Source of the DNA: Sulfitobacter indolifex
GTDB taxonomy: Bacteria > Pseudomonadota > Alphaproteobacteria > Rhodobacterales > Rhodobacteraceae
Direction: 5' to 3'
Length of the DNA: 64,000 nucleotides
Assembly: GCF_022788655.1 (NCBI RefSeq)
Contig: NZ_CP084951.1
Location: forward strand, 1,178,001 to 1,242,000
Shown here: positions 1 through 9,322 of the stretch, in pieces
Position numbering within the stretch: the first letter of the stretch is position 1
How the letters are laid out: every line of letters begins with the position of its first letter
The notes under the pieces: model-generated
The model's input: the letters and a program-made list of their open reading frames with translations, nothing else
Told to the model about the DNA's origin: nothing
The model's database searches: none
Position numbers and translations under genes: made by a program

Positions 1-1
1 C

Positions 2-490
2 GCCGATGATGCGGCAACAATTGACCGCTACTATCCGATGCTGCTTGAGGCCTATAGTCGCGACATTGACACCCATACAATCATGTATCCCGGCGCGATG
101 GAGGCCGTCGCCGCGCTAAAGGCGGCAGGCTACCGCGTTGCGATCTGCACCAACAAGCCTGAAGCCTTGGCGGAGCTGCTGCTCACGCGGCTTGGCGTGC
201 GCGATGCATTTGGTGCGATGCTTGGGGCCGATACGCTGGCGGTGCGCAAACCTGACCCGGAACACCTGTTTGAAACCGCGCGGCGCGCGGGCGGCGACCC
301 GGCGCAATGTGTGCTGATCGGGGATACCGATACCGACCGGAAGACCGCGCGCGCGGCAGGGGTACCATGTGTGCTGGTCACCTTTGGCCCCGGCGGCACT
401 GATGTGGCCGCGCTGGAACCAGAGGCGCTTTTGAACGATTTCGCTGATCTGCCGGGGGTGATCGAGCGGCTGATCGGTAAGGCCGCTTAA
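2..490 (+). CDS. gph: Phosphoglycolate phosphatase, HAD family (5' end cut by window)
   Basis: This is the C-terminal part of a HAD-superfamily phosphatase; the frame is open from base 2, so the N-terminus with the nucleophilic DxDGT motif lies outside the window. Visible motifs are the Thr-containing motif II in ICTNKPEALAELLL, the motif III Lys in RKPDPEHLFETARR, and the motif IV acidic pair in LIGDTDTDRKTARAAG. Together with the cap-region remnant these fit phosphoglycolate phosphatase, which hydrolyses 2-phosphoglycolate in the cytoplasm. A related HAD phosphatase with another substrate cannot be excluded. No terminator with a T-run follows; the next gene is convergent. Confidence 0.8.
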   Translation, partial: ADDAATIDRYYPMLLEAYSRDIDTHTIMYPGAMEAVAALKAAGYRVAICTNKPEALAELLLTRLGVRDAFGAMLGADTLAVRKPDPEHLFETARRAGGDPAQCVLIGDTDTDRKTARAAGVPCVLVTFGPGGTDVAALEPEALLNDFADLPGVIERLIGKAA

Positions 491-693
491 GGGGCATCGA
501 CATATGCGCAGCTTCACCTAGGCAAAGCTGGTTTTAGCAGGTGCAGGACAAGCAGCGACACCGCATGAACTGGTCCCCAGCGACAGCCGCTGAGGTTGCA
601 CTGCCGAGGCGTGAAATGCTGTCATCCCAATGGGCTAGGGGTACTATGGCGTAATTGCTGCTCTGCACGCCGTTTGGATAAGAACCGGCGGGG

Positions 694-747
694 GGTGCTG
701 ACCACGGCATTCCTATTGGACGAACGTGCACGGATCGTCCGGTCAGA
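694..747. repeat. 10-bp perfect inverted repeat in the gph/PPOX intergenic region
   Basis: The arm GGTGCTGACC (694-703) is repeated inverted as GGTCAGCACC (738-747), with a second short dyad GGACGA/TCGTCC inside the loop. It sits in the 287-base space between two convergent genes. It lacks a T-run, so a standard intrinsic terminator is not clear. I see no convincing gene in 491-777. Confidence 0.55.
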
Positions 748-777
748 GGTCAGCACCATCTCCCAAATCAAATAAGG

Positions 778-1260
778 TCAGAAGCGGATCGTACCGTGCT
801 TGCCCATATCAGGCTTGCCGCCAGTCAGTTGCGCCTTGCCGATCTCGTAAAGGAACTTGAACCCACCGTCAGTGGCCCAGACCTCGGCTTCGGTCAGATC
901 AAAACGCACCAGCTGTACATCTGGGTCTTGCTTACCATCCTCAAACCACGCGCCGGCAATGGCGTTCCAGATTTTGTCCAGTTCGGTGGGGTTGGTCACG
1001 GCAGAGACATGCCCGTCGATCCGCGCCCAAAGAGATTCGTCTTTGCTGGCGATGATATATTCCGCAGCCACGCGGCCCTCTGCAGACTTTGCGAGGTCAG
1101 TTCCCTTGGCTGTGATGAACCATAATACGGCGGCGCGGTCGTCTTCGTCGATGTAGTGTGTCACCGGCACTGCGCGGGCGGTCTTGGTCATCAACATCCC
1201 CGCGCGGGTGTCGTCCAGCCGGTCCCAAAACTCTCTTTTCAGATCATCGCTCATTTGCAT
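778..1260 (-). CDS. Pyridoxamine 5'-phosphate oxidase-family protein (general stress protein 26-like)
   Basis: A 160-residue protein of the split-barrel flavin-binding fold. The N-terminal half has the typical pattern of this family: a helix (LKREFWDRLDDTRAGML), a strand with ARAVPVTHYID, and LWFITAKGTDLAKS where PNPOx-type barrels contact FMN phosphate. Such stress proteins bind FMN or F420-like cofactors, and most have no proven enzymatic reaction. The start at 1260 is an ATG; a second ATG at 1254 is equally possible. It is a single gene convergent with gph and divergent from the leucine-degradation operon. Substrate is unknown. Confidence 0.75.
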   Translation of the reverse strand: MQMSDDLKREFWDRLDDTRAGMLMTKTARAVPVTHYIDEDDRAAVLWFITAKGTDLAKSAEGRVAAEYIIASKDESLWARIDGHVSAVTNPTELDKIWNAIAGAWFEDGKQDPDVQLVRFDLTEAEVWATDGGFKFLYEIGKAQLTGGKPDMGKHGTIRF

Positions 1261-1364
1261 CTCGCTTTATTGTATCGTTCTGTCAGTCACAGAGCCAACC
1301 CGCCGCCACGCGGGGCGGTTCCACGTCGCGCCGCTTGACGCACCGCAGGTGGGGCGGTAGGTAA

Positions 1365-1378
1365 TGAACAAGCGTTCA
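1365..1378. promoter_or_regulatory. Candidate TetR-type operator upstream of ivd
   Basis: TGAAC-AAGC-GTTCA is a perfect 5-bp inverted repeat with a 4-base spacer, ending 20 bases before the ivd start codon. TetR-family repressors of acyl-CoA and branched-chain catabolism often bind similar TGAAC-n4-GTTCA dyads (from memory). A TTGACG that could serve as a -35 box lies at 1335-1340, so the dyad would cover the -10 or start-site region. No regulator gene is adjacent in the window. Confidence 0.45.
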
Positions 1379-1398
1379 ATAAATCGGGGGGAGAAGCC

Positions 1399-2559
1399 GT
1401 GTTCAACGCAAGTATGCAGTTTGATCTGGGAGAAGACGTCGCGGCCATGCGTGAGATGGTGCACCGCTGGGCGCAGGAGCGCGTCAAGCCGATGGCGGCG
1501 GAAATCGACACGAAGAACGAATTCCCGCCAGAGCTTTGGACTGAGATGGGAGAACTGGGCCTTTTGGGCATGACCGTCGAGGAAGAGTTCGGCGGCTCTG
1601 GCCTTGGCTATGTTGCCCATACGGTGGCGGTGGAAGAGATCGCCCGGGCGTCTGCTTCGGTCTCGCTCTCTTACGGCGCGCATTCCAACCTTTGTGTGAA
1701 CCAGATCAAGCTGAATGGCACGGCTGAGCAGAAAGCACAGTATCTGCCGAAACTCTGCTCCGGTGAGCATGTCGGCGCGCTGGCCATGTCCGAAGTGGGC
1801 GCGGGCAGTGACGTGGTCAGCATGAAGCTGAATGCTGAAAAGCGGAACGATCACTTCCGCCTGAACGGCAACAAATACTGGATCACCAACGGGCCGGACG
1901 CCGAAACACTGGTGGTCTATGCCAAGACCGACCCCGAGGCAGGCTCGAAGGGTATCACTGCCTTCTTGATCGAGAAGTCGATGAAGGGCTTCACCACCTC
2001 AAACCATTTTGACAAGCTGGGCATGCGCGGCTCGAACACCGCCGAGTTGATCTTTGACGATTGCGAAGTGCCTTTTGAAAACATCCTCGGTGAAGAGGGC
2101 AAGGGCGTGCGGGTGCTGATGTCGGGCCTGGATTACGAGCGCGTTGTGCTCGCGGGCATCGGCCTTGGCATCATGGCGGCCTGTCTGGACGAGATCATGC
2201 CCTATATGGCAGAGCGCAAACAGTTCGGGCAGCGCATCGGGGACTTCCAACTGATGCAGGGCAAGATGGCGGATATGTACACCGCGATGAACTCGGCGCG
2301 GGCCTATGTCTATAGCGTGGCGCAGGCCTGTGACCGCGGCGACGTTACCCGTCAGGACGCAGCTGCCTGCTGCCTCTATGCCTCTGAACAAGCGATGGTA
2401 CAGGCGCATCAGGCGGTGCAGGCCATGGGCGGCGCGGGCTATCTGTCCGACAACCCCGTGGGACGTATATTCCGCGATGCCAAGCTGATGGAGATCGGCG
2501 CCGGCACTTCGGAAATCCGCCGCATGCTGGTGGGCCGCGAGATGATGGGGGCGATGTGA
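1399..2559 (+). CDS. ivd: Isovaleryl-CoA dehydrogenase
   Basis: A 386-residue FAD-dependent acyl-CoA dehydrogenase converting isovaleryl-CoA to 3-methylcrotonyl-CoA in leucine breakdown, with electrons passing to ETF. The N-terminal helical domain, middle beta domain ([22 protein letters not shown]) and C-terminal helical domain ([19 protein letters not shown]) are complete. The catalytic Glu is in [10 protein letters not shown] (about Glu247), the position used by isovaleryl-CoA dehydrogenases rather than the C-terminal Glu of medium-chain enzymes. The GTG at 1399 is preceded by GGGGGAGAAG; an in-frame ATG at 1414 is an alternative. It is the first gene of a long operon that includes the later pathway enzymes, which supports the substrate assignment. 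Confidence 0.93.
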   Translation: MFNASMQFDLGEDVAAMREMVHRWAQERVKPMAAEIDTKNEFPPELWTEMGELGLLGMTVEEEFGGSGLGYVAHTVAVEEIARASASVSLSYGAHSNLCVNQIKLNGTAEQKAQYLPKLCSGEHVGALAMSEVGAGSDVVSMKLNAEKRNDHFRLNGNKYWITNGPDAETLVVYAKTDPEAGSKGITAFLIEKSMKGFTTSNHFDKLGMRGSNTAELIFDDCEVPFENILGEEGKGVRVLMSGLDYERVVLAGIGLGIMAACLDEIMPYMAERKQFGQRIGDFQLMQGKMADMYTAMNSARAYVYSVAQACDRGDVTRQDAAACCLYASEQAMVQAHQAVQAMGGAGYLSDNPVGRIFRDAKLMEIGAGTSEIRRMLVGREMMGAM

Positions 2560-3044
2560 TGCGCGCCGCGCTGCTGGCTCTCGCGCTTCTGGCCGGGCCA
2601 GCAGCGGCGCAGGACATCACCTATTCCGATGACGCCACGGCGGGTTGCGTTGCCGTGGCGGAGGCGTTCACCGACCAGCGGGCGTGCATTGGCCTCTCGG
2701 CCAACCTCTGTATGGAAGCGCCGGGCGGTTATTCGACCTATGGCATGGGCGGCTGTCTGGATCGTGAGCTAAGGTATTGGGACACACTCCTGAACGAAAA
2801 CTACCGTGCACGGATGGTTCAGGCAAAGTCGGCAGACGAAGACACCGCCATGTATCAACCGGAACTTCCAAAACAGGCCGAGGCGCTGCGTGACATGCAG
2901 CGCGCGTGGATTACGTTCCGCGATGCCGCCTGTGATTATGAGCGCAGTCAATGGGGCGGTGGCACTGGCGGCGGACCCGCGACGTTGGCGTGCCTCATGC
3001 GGTTGACGGGAGAGCAGGCGTTGCTGCTGGGGGCGGCGCACTAA
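2559..3044 (+). CDS. Secreted LprI-like (DUF1311) protein
   Basis: A protein of about 161 residues with a signal peptide ([18 protein letters not shown]) followed by a cysteine-containing mature region. The pattern LDRELRYWDTLLNENYRARM, then RDMQRAWITFRDAACDYE, matches the lysozyme-inhibitor LprI N-terminal family (DUF1311), whose paired Cys residues form disulfides in the periplasm. The ATG at 2559 overlaps the ivd stop codon by one base, and a GTG three bases earlier is less likely. Its presence in a leucine-degradation operon has no obvious metabolic reason. Real lysozyme inhibition is not shown. Confidence 0.65.
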   Translation: MRAALLALALLAGPAAAQDITYSDDATAGCVAVAEAFTDQRACIGLSANLCMEAPGGYSTYGMGGCLDRELRYWDTLLNENYRARMVQAKSADEDTAMYQPELPKQAEALRDMQRAWITFRDAACDYERSQWGGGTGGGPATLACLMRLTGEQALLLGAAH

Positions 3045-3086
3045 GCGCGCAACCGTGCAGCGGCTGGAATGAACGGAGGAACAGCG

Positions 3087-3488
3087 ATGGAAAGTCTGAT
3101 CGAGATGGAAACCGAAGGCGGGGTGCTGCACGGCGCACTGCCTTGGCTGATCGAGATTTTTGAGGTCTTGGCGGCGGTGATCGACATTGCCGCTATCATT
3201 TTGCTGCTGATCGGTGCCGGGCGTTTTGTCACCGGAGTGATCGTGGCCGAAGTCGCAAAGCGCGGCGCGGAGCGGGTTAGCCGCACCAACCGCGAGCGCA
3301 TTGAGCTGGGCCGTTACATCCTCGCCGGGCTTGAGCTTTTCATCGTGTCGGACGTGATCCACACGGCCCTGAGCCTGCGGTTTGCCGATCTGGTGTTCCT
3401 GCTGCTGCTGGTCATCATCCGCTCTATCACCTCCTATTTCCTTGATCGGGAGTTGGAACAACTGAAGAAGGAACTTGGCGATGACTGA
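3087..3488 (+). CDS. DUF1622 family membrane protein
   Basis: A 133-residue integral membrane protein. A first hydrophobic segment covers about residues 19-45 (IDIAAIILLLIGAGRFV), and two more lie in the second half (YILAGLELFIVSDVIHTAL and VFLLLLVIIRSITSYF), followed by the charged cytoplasmic end. The conserved RTNRERIELGRYILAGLE stretch is typical of DUF1622, a family of unknown function. The start at 3087 is chosen because GGAGGA at 3075-3080 is spaced seven bases from it; an upstream ATG at 3069 would begin before this ribosome site. It overlaps the next gene by eight bases. Confidence 0.75.
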   Translation: MESLIEMETEGGVLHGALPWLIEIFEVLAAVIDIAAIILLLIGAGRFVTGVIVAEVAKRGAERVSRTNRERIELGRYILAGLELFIVSDVIHTALSLRFADLVFLLLLVIIRSITSYFLDRELEQLKKELGDD

Positions 3489-4197
3489 CTTTTCCGACCT
3501 CAAGGCGCTCTACGTAAATTGCTCGCTGAAAAAGACCCCCGGCGATAGTCACACGCAGCTTTTGCTTAACGCCAGCGCGGGGATCATGCAGGCGCAGGGC
3601 GTCTCTGTAGAACATCTCTATCTTCTCGACCATCAAGTGCCGCCGGGCGTCTATCCGGACATGACCAACCACGGCTGGGACCGCGACGACTGGCCCGCGA
3701 TCTGGGAGAAGGTGCTGGCCGCCGACATCCTCATCATTGGTACGCCGCTTTGGTTGGGCGAGGAAAGCAGCGTCTGCCGGGTCTTGATCGAACGGCTCTA
3801 TGCCATGTCGGGTAAGCTTAACGACAAGGGCCAGTCGGTCTTTTACGGCAAGGTTGGCGGCACGGTGGTGACGGGCAATGAGGACGGCATCAAACATGTT
3901 GCCATGACCACCGGTTTCGCGATGAACCACTTGGGCTATACCATTCCGCCGCAGGCCGATTGCGGCTGGATCGGCGAGGCGGGGCCGGGGCCGTCTTATG
4001 GCGACGATGTAGACGGCAAGCGCGCAGGCTTCGACAATGAATTCACACAGCGCAACACCACGATCATGACATGGAACGCCATGCATCTGGCGCGGATGTT
4101 GAAAGGCGCGGGCGGCTATCCCCAAGAGGGCAACGACCGCAACGCATGGGACGCAGGCGCGCGGTTTGATTTTGAGAACCCGGAGTATCGAAGCTGA
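3481..4197 (+). CDS. Flavodoxin-like / NADPH-dependent FMN reductase family protein
   Basis: A 238-residue protein with the flavodoxin-like order of elements: an initial strand plus phosphate loop (ALYVNCSLKKTPGDSHTQLL), a second strand with LIIGTPLWLGEESSVCRVL that would contact the flavin ring, and GGTVVTGNEDGIKHVAMT. It probably binds FMN and reduces a quinone or similar acceptor. ATG 3481 is favoured because GAAGGAA lies 8-14 bases upstream; the TTG at 3475 would be an alternative. The following gene starts two bases after the stop codon, so the genes are co-transcribed. Substrate and link to leucine breakdown are unknown. Confidence 0.75.
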   Translation: MTDFSDLKALYVNCSLKKTPGDSHTQLLLNASAGIMQAQGVSVEHLYLLDHQVPPGVYPDMTNHGWDRDDWPAIWEKVLAADILIIGTPLWLGEESSVCRVLIERLYAMSGKLNDKGQSVFYGKVGGTVVTGNEDGIKHVAMTTGFAMNHLGYTIPPQADCGWIGEAGPGPSYGDDVDGKRAGFDNEFTQRNTTIMTWNAMHLARMLKGAGGYPQEGNDRNAWDAGARFDFENPEYRS

Positions 4198-4198
4198 T

Positions 4199-5704
4199 AT
4201 GACACAAGACGATCAATGGCCGATCTGGCAGGGCAATATGGCAGCGCAATGCCTTGCGCAGCCGGATGATGCTTTGGCGATTATCGACCTGACCAGTGAT
4301 ACCCGCCGCGACGTGACCTACGGTGCGCTCCATCAAATGGCCGATGGTCTGGCGCGGGCGTTGTTGGCCGAGGTGCAGCCGGGCGACCGTGTGGGCGTCT
4401 TGCTCAGCCAGTCGCCTTGGTGTGCAGCCGCGCATCTGGCGATTTGGAAGGTCGGCGCGATCTCGGTGCCGCTGTTCAAACTATTCAAGCACGACGCGTT
4501 GGCCAGCCGGATAGGCGATGCGGGCTGTGCAATTGTCCTGACCGATGCCGAGGGCGCTGACCTGCTGGGCGATCTTGCGACGCCTTTGATGGCGGCAGAG
4601 GTTGGTATCACGGGCGATCCGCTGGACTTCGCCGATGTCGGCCCCGAAGACCCCGCCGTTTTGATCTACACTTCCGGCACCACCGGCACGCCTAAAGGCG
4701 CGTTGCATGGGCATCGGGTGCTCTCGGGCCATTTGCCGGGGGTTTCGGTGAGCCACGACCACCTTGGGCAGAAAGGCGATTGCCTCTGGACCCCGGCGGA
4801 TTGGGCGTGGATCGGCGGGCTTTTCGACGTGGCGATGCCTGCGCTGGCGCTCGGCGTGCCGGTCGTGGCCGCGCGGATGCCCAAGTTCACTGTCGAAGGC
4901 TGCGCTGATGTGATCGCGCGCGGTGAGGTGCGCAATGTCTTCTTCCCGCCGACCGCGCTGCGGATGTTAAAAGCGGCGGATGTGGCCTTGCCCGGTCTGC
5001 GCTCGGTCGCCAGCGGTGGCGAGCCTTTGGGGGCCGAGATGCTGGCATGGGGGCGCAAAGCCTTTGGGCTTGAGATCAACGAGTTCTACGGCCAGACCGA
5101 ATGCAACATGGTGGCGTCAAGCTGTGGCGCGGACTTCCGCGCGAAACCCGGCTGCATCGGCAAATCCGTGCCGGGGTTTGAACTGGCGGTGCTGGACGGT
5201 AACGGCCAACCCACCGATGCCGAAGGCGACGTGGCGGTGCGCAAAGGCGCGCCATCGATGATGCTGCGCTACTGGAACCGGCCCGATGAGACAGCGGCCA
5301 AATTCCACGGCGACTGGCTGCTGACCGGTGACCGGGGCATCTGGGAAGGCGATTATCTGCGGTTCGTGGGCCGCGAGGATGACGTTATCACCTCAGCGGG
5401 CTACCGCATTGGCCCGGCGGAGATCGAAGACTGCTTGCTGACCCATAGCGCCGTGGCAACCTGCGGCGTGGTGGGCAAGCCCGACGCGCTGCGCACCGAG
5501 ATCGTAAAGGCCTATGTAGTGTTGAAACCCGGTGCACAGGTCGAGGCAAAAGAATTGCAAGACTGGGTCAAGGAGCGGCTCGCGAGCTATTCCTACCCGC
5601 GTGAAATCTCATTCGTGGAGGACCTGCCGATGACCGTCACTGGCAAGGTCATCCGCAAAGAACTAAAGCGTCTGGCGGCGCGTGAAAACGAGGACGTAAT
5701 ATGA
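4199..5704 (+). CDS. Acyl-CoA synthetase (AMP-dependent ligase)
   Basis: A 501-residue ANL-superfamily ligase that activates a carboxylic acid to its CoA thioester through an acyl-AMP. The P-loop-like A3 motif is [15 protein letters not shown], the A5 motif is NEFYGQTE, the A7 motif is LLTGDRG, and the C-terminal domain has [17 protein letters not shown] and the catalytic Lys in [10 protein letters not shown]. The position between ivd and mccB suggests isovalerate, methylcrotonate or acetoacetate as substrate, but the sequence alone does not decide. ATG 4199 is preferred to one at 4166 because the latter lies inside the preceding gene. The stop overlaps mccB as ATGA. Confidence 0.85.
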   Translation: MTQDDQWPIWQGNMAAQCLAQPDDALAIIDLTSDTRRDVTYGALHQMADGLARALLAEVQPGDRVGVLLSQSPWCAAAHLAIWKVGAISVPLFKLFKHDALASRIGDAGCAIVLTDAEGADLLGDLATPLMAAEVGITGDPLDFADVGPEDPAVLIYTSGTTGTPKGALHGHRVLSGHLPGVSVSHDHLGQKGDCLWTPADWAWIGGLFDVAMPALALGVPVVAARMPKFTVEGCADVIARGEVRNVFFPPTALRMLKAADVALPGLRSVASGGEPLGAEMLAWGRKAFGLEINEFYGQTECNMVASSCGADFRAKPGCIGKSVPGFELAVLDGNGQPTDAEGDVAVRKGAPSMMLRYWNRPDETAAKFHGDWLLTGDRGIWEGDYLRFVGREDDVITSAGYRIGPAEIEDCLLTHSAVATCGVVGKPDALRTEIVKAYVVLKPGAQVEAKELQDWVKERLASYSYPREISFVEDLPMTVTGKVIRKELKRLAARENEDVI

Positions 5705-7305
5705 AACTGACATCCCAAGCCCTGCCATCCTCGGATGCCTATAAGGCCAATGAGATGGCGCATCTGAAAGCGCTGAGCGAAGTCCGCGAAGCTGCCGAGG
5801 CCGCAGCCCTTGGCGGCGGCGAAAAATCCCGCGCGCGGCATGAAAGCCGGGGCAAGATGCTGCCGCGTGAACGGGTGGCGAATCTATTGGACCCCGGCAG
5901 CCCGTTCTTGGAAATCGGCGCGACGGCGGCGCATGGTCTCTACGGGGGTGCTGCCCCCTGCGCCGGTGTGATCGCAGGCATCGGGCGTGTGCAGGGGCAT
6001 GAGGTCATGGTGGTCTGCAACGACGCCACCGTGAAGGGCGGCACCTACTATCCGCTGACGGTGAAGAAGCACTTGCGCGCTCAAGAGATTGCAGAAGCGA
6101 ACCATCTGCCCTGCATCTATTTGGTCGACAGCGGTGGGGCGAACCTGCCGAACCAAGACGAAGTCTTCCCCGACCGCGACCATTTCGGCGCGATCTTTTA
6201 CAATCAGGCGCGGATGAGTGCCAAAGGCATCGCGCAGATCGCCGTGGTCATGGGCTCTTGCACCGCCGGGGGCGCTTATGTCCCCGCGATGTCAGACGTG
6301 ACGATCATCGTCAAAGAGCAGGGCACGATCTTCCTCGCCGGTCCGCCTCTGGTGAAGGCCGCGACGGGTGAGGTGGTCAGCGCCGAAGACCTCGGCGGCG
6401 GTGATGTGCATACGCGGCTTTCGGGCGTGGCGGATTATTTGGCCGAGGATGACGCCCATGCGCTGGCGCTCGCCCGGCGCGCCGTGGGCCATCTGAACAA
6501 AACCAAGCCGACCACGGTGGATTGGGCCAGCCCCGAAGAGCCAGCCTATGACCCTGACGAAATGCTGGGGGTGGTGCCTGCCGATCTGCGCACGCCTTAT
6601 GACATCCGCGAGGTCATCATGCGCTTGGTGGATGGCAGCCGCTTTGACGAGTTCAAGCCACGCTTTGGCGAGACGCTGGTAACCGGTTTCGCCCATGTCA
6701 AAGGCTGCCCCATCGGCATCATCGCCAACAACGGCGTGCTGTTTTCGGAAGCCGCCCAGAAAGGCGCGCATTTCGTGGAGCTTTGCAGCCAGCGCAATAT
6801 CCCATTAGTTTTCCTGCAAAACATCACCGGCTTCATGGTCGGTCGCAAATACGAAAACGAAGGCATCGCGCGGCACGGCGCTAAGATGGTGACCGCCGTG
6901 GCCACGACCAATGTGCCCAAAATCACCATGCTGGTTGGCGGCTCCTTTGGCGCGGGCAACTACGGCATGTCAGGCCGGGCCTACCGCCCGCGCTTTCTGT
7001 GGACTTGGCCCAATAGCCGGATCTCGGTCATGGGCGGCGCGCAGGCGGCGGGGGTGCTGGCGACAGTGAAACGCGACGCGATCGAGCGGGCCGGGGATAC
7101 TTGGACTGAGGAAGAAGAGACCGCCTTCAAACAGCCAACCATTGATATGTTCGAGGAGCAGAGCCACCCGCTCTATGCCTCAGCACGGTTGTGGGATGAC
7201 GGGATCATCGACCCGCGCAAGAGCCGGGATGTGCTCTATCTGAGCCTCACGGCCAGCCTGAACGCGCCGATTGAGCCGACGAAATTTGGTTTGTTCCGGA
7301 TGTGA
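5701..7305 (+). CDS. mccB: Methylcrotonoyl-CoA carboxylase, carboxyltransferase (beta) subunit
   Basis: A 534-residue carboxyltransferase subunit that transfers the carboxyl group from carboxybiotin to 3-methylcrotonyl-CoA. It carries the two crotonase-like halves of the family: the N-terminal half with [20 protein letters not shown] and [18 protein letters not shown], the C-terminal half with [20 protein letters not shown] and [27 protein letters not shown] is typical of methylcrotonyl rather than propionyl or acetyl carboxylases. It overlaps the acyl-CoA synthetase gene by four bases and works with MccA, encoded 70 bases downstream. Confidence 0.93.
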   Translation: MKLTSQALPSSDAYKANEMAHLKALSEVREAAEAAALGGGEKSRARHESRGKMLPRERVANLLDPGSPFLEIGATAAHGLYGGAAPCAGVIAGIGRVQGHEVMVVCNDATVKGGTYYPLTVKKHLRAQEIAEANHLPCIYLVDSGGANLPNQDEVFPDRDHFGAIFYNQARMSAKGIAQIAVVMGSCTAGGAYVPAMSDVTIIVKEQGTIFLAGPPLVKAATGEVVSAEDLGGGDVHTRLSGVADYLAEDDAHALALARRAVGHLNKTKPTTVDWASPEEPAYDPDEMLGVVPADLRTPYDIREVIMRLVDGSRFDEFKPRFGETLVTGFAHVKGCPIGIIANNGVLFSEAAQKGAHFVELCSQRNIPLVFLQNITGFMVGRKYENEGIARHGAKMVTAVATTNVPKITMLVGGSFGAGNYGMSGRAYRPRFLWTWPNSRISVMGGAQAAGVLATVKRDAIERAGDTWTEEEETAFKQPTIDMFEEQSHPLYASARLWDDGIIDPRKSRDVLYLSLTASLNAPIEPTKFGLFRM

Positions 7306-7339
7306 TCTTGCTGGGGTTCGTGTTTTCGGACCCCCAAGA
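7306..7339 (+). other. Long bulged hairpin between mccB and mccA
   Basis: TCTTG (7306-7310), a two-base bulge, GGGGTTCG (7313-7320), loop TGTTTT, then CGGACCCCCAAGA (7327-7339) pair into a 13-bp stem. It starts immediately after the mccB stop codon. There is no T-run after it, so it looks more like an RNA stability or processing element than a full terminator; partial attenuation is possible. Confidence 0.55.
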
Positions 7340-7375
7340 CCAGTTGGAGCCAGTAAGAAATGAAAAGGGTAGAGC

Positions 7376-9322
7376 ATGTTTGATACGATCCTGATTGCGA
7401 ACCGGGGTGAGATTGCGTGCCGGGTGATGGAAACGGCGCAGGCCATGGGGGTGCGCTGCGTGGCGGTCTATTCCGATGCGGATGCGGCGGCGAAACACGT
7501 ATCGATGGCGGATGCCGCGGTGCACATCGGCGGGTCGGCCCCGTCTGAGAGCTACCTCAAGGGTGATGTGATCATCCAAGCCGCGCTCGACAGCGGCGCG
7601 CAGGCGATCCATCCGGGCTATGGGTTTCTGAGTGAGAACCCAGACTTTGTGGAGGCGGTGGAAGCCGCCGGGCTGATCTTTGTCGGCCCGTCCGCCAAAG
7701 CCATTCGCGCGATGGGGCTAAAGGATGCCGCCAAGGCGCTGATGGTCGAGGCGGGGGTGCCGGTGGTGCCGGGCTATCACGGGGCCGATCAGGATGATGC
7801 GCTGCTGGCCGATGAGGCCGGGAAGATCGGCTATCCGGTACTGATCAAGGCCGTGGCCGGTGGCGGCGGCAAAGGGATGCGGCTGGTTGAGGAAGCCAAA
7901 GAGTTTCAGGCGGCGCTGGACTCGGCGCGGTCGGAGGCCAAGACTGCCTTTGGCAACTCTGACGTGTTGGTTGAGAAATTTGTCACCAAGCCGCGCCATA
8001 TTGAAGTGCAGGTCTTTGGGGACGGCACCCATGCGGTGCATCTGTTCGAGCGTGATTGTTCGCTGCAGCGGCGTCACCAGAAGGTGATCGAGGAAGCCCC
8101 GGCGCCGGGCATGACTGAAGAGATGCGCAGCGCGATGGGGCAGGCGGCTGTGCGTGCGGCGGAAGCGATTGGCTATGCCGGGGCAGGCACGGTTGAGTTC
8201 ATCGTCGACGGCTCAGGCGGGCTGAGTGCCGATGGGTTCTTCTTTATGGAGATGAACACGCGCTTGCAGGTGGAGCATCCGGTGACGGAATTGGTCACCG
8301 GCGTCGATTTGGTCGAGTGGCAGTTGCGCGTGGCCGCAGGGGAAGCACTGCCGAAGCAACAGGATGAATTGACGATCAATGGTCATGCATTCGAGGCGCG
8401 GCTTTATGCTGAGGATGTGCCGAAGGGGTTCTTGCCCGCAACCGGCACGCTGACGCATCTTTCCTTCACCCCGCAAACCCGCGCTGACAGCGGTGTGCGG
8501 GCGGGCGATACGATCAGCCCCTTTTATGACCCGATGATTGCCAAGGTCATCGTGCATGGCCCGACCCGCGATGTGGCGCTTTCACGGCTACGTGCGGCGC
8601 TGAAGGGGTGCGAGGTCGGTGGCACGGTGACAAACCTTGCTTTCCTCGGTGCACTGGCTGGCCACGAAGGTTTCGCGAATGGAGATGTCGACACCGGGCT
8701 GATCGCACGCGATATCGATGCGCTAACCGCCCAGCCCGAGGCGCCGGAGCGACATTTCGCTTTGGCCGGTATGGCGGCACTGGGCTTGGATCAACCGCAG
8801 GCCGAGGCCGGTTTTAACCTTTGGCGGCCCCTGCGGCGGCAGGTGATGCTTGGCCGCGACGGTGAAGAGCATTTGCTGAAAGTACGGGTGCTGTCGGAGG
8901 ATGTTCAGCTTTGGACTGTAAGTGACTGCGAAGTCCGGGCCGAGCGGATCGGCGGGCGCTGGAAGGTTGATGGGCATGTCGCGCCCACGGTCTCGGTTGC
9001 CGGGGACGTGGTGACGGTGTTCGACGCTTACGGGATCTCCTTCGATATAATTGACCCACTGGCACGGGCCGCGGCGGCACATGGCGACGGCAATATCGTC
9101 GAGGCGCCGATGCCCGGCCTGGTGCGCGCGATTGATGCCAAAGTCGGCCAGAGCGTGGCGAAGGGCGACCGTCTGGCGGTGCTGGAAGCGATGAAGATGG
9201 AGCACTCTTTGTTGGCCGCGCGCGATGGTGTCGTGGCCGAAGTGCTGGCGCAACCCGGCGATCAGGTTGAGGCCGGGGCGGCATTGGTCCGGCTGGAAGC
9301 CGAAGCGGAGGATGCAGCATGA
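7376..9322 (+). CDS. mccA: Methylcrotonoyl-CoA carboxylase, biotin-carrying (alpha) subunit
   Basis: A 648-residue subunit with biotin carboxylase in the first two thirds and a biotinyl domain at the C-terminus. The ATP-grasp part shows VAGGGGKGMRLV and FMEMNTRLQVEHPVTELVTG. The biotin attachment site is EAMKMEHSL, with the modified Lys at about residue 607. It uses ATP and bicarbonate to carboxylate biotin, then MccB passes the group to methylcrotonyl-CoA. The start ATG follows AAAAGGGTAGAGC. The stop overlaps the GST gene as ATGA. The ligase that would load biotin, birA, is in the same window at 30507. Confidence 0.93.
   Translation: MFDTILIANRGEIACRVMETAQAMGVRCVAVYSDADAAAKHVSMADAAVHIGGSAPSESYLKGDVIIQAALDSGAQAIHPGYGFLSENPDFVEAVEAAGLIFVGPSAKAIRAMGLKDAAKALMVEAGVPVVPGYHGADQDDALLADEAGKIGYPVLIKAVAGGGGKGMRLVEEAKEFQAALDSARSEAKTAFGNSDVLVEKFVTKPRHIEVQVFGDGTHAVHLFERDCSLQRRHQKVIEEAPAPGMTEEMRSAMGQAAVRAAEAIGYAGAGTVEFIVDGSGGLSADGFFFMEMNTRLQVEHPVTELVTGVDLVEWQLRVAAGEALPKQQDELTINGHAFEARLYAEDVPKGFLPATGTLTHLSFTPQTRADSGVRAGDTISPFYDPMIAKVIVHGPTRDVALSRLRAALKGCEVGGTVTNLAFLGALAGHEGFANGDVDTGLIARDIDALTAQPEAPERHFALAGMAALGLDQPQAEAGFNLWRPLRRQVMLGRDGEEHLLKVRVLSEDVQLWTVSDCEVRAERIGGRWKVDGHVAPTVSVAGDVVTVFDAYGISFDIIDPLARAAAAHGDGNIVEAPMPGLVRAIDAKVGQSVAKGDRLAVLEAMKMEHSLLAARDGVVAEVLAQPGDQVEAGAALVRLEAEAEDAA

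Noticed and set aside
534..731. 65-residue minus-strand ORF in the gph/PPOX gap
   Set aside because: No recognisable protein features, no ribosome site, and it partly covers the inverted repeat.
694..747. tRNA-like fold
   Set aside because: 54 bases with no anticodon arm or T-loop consensus.
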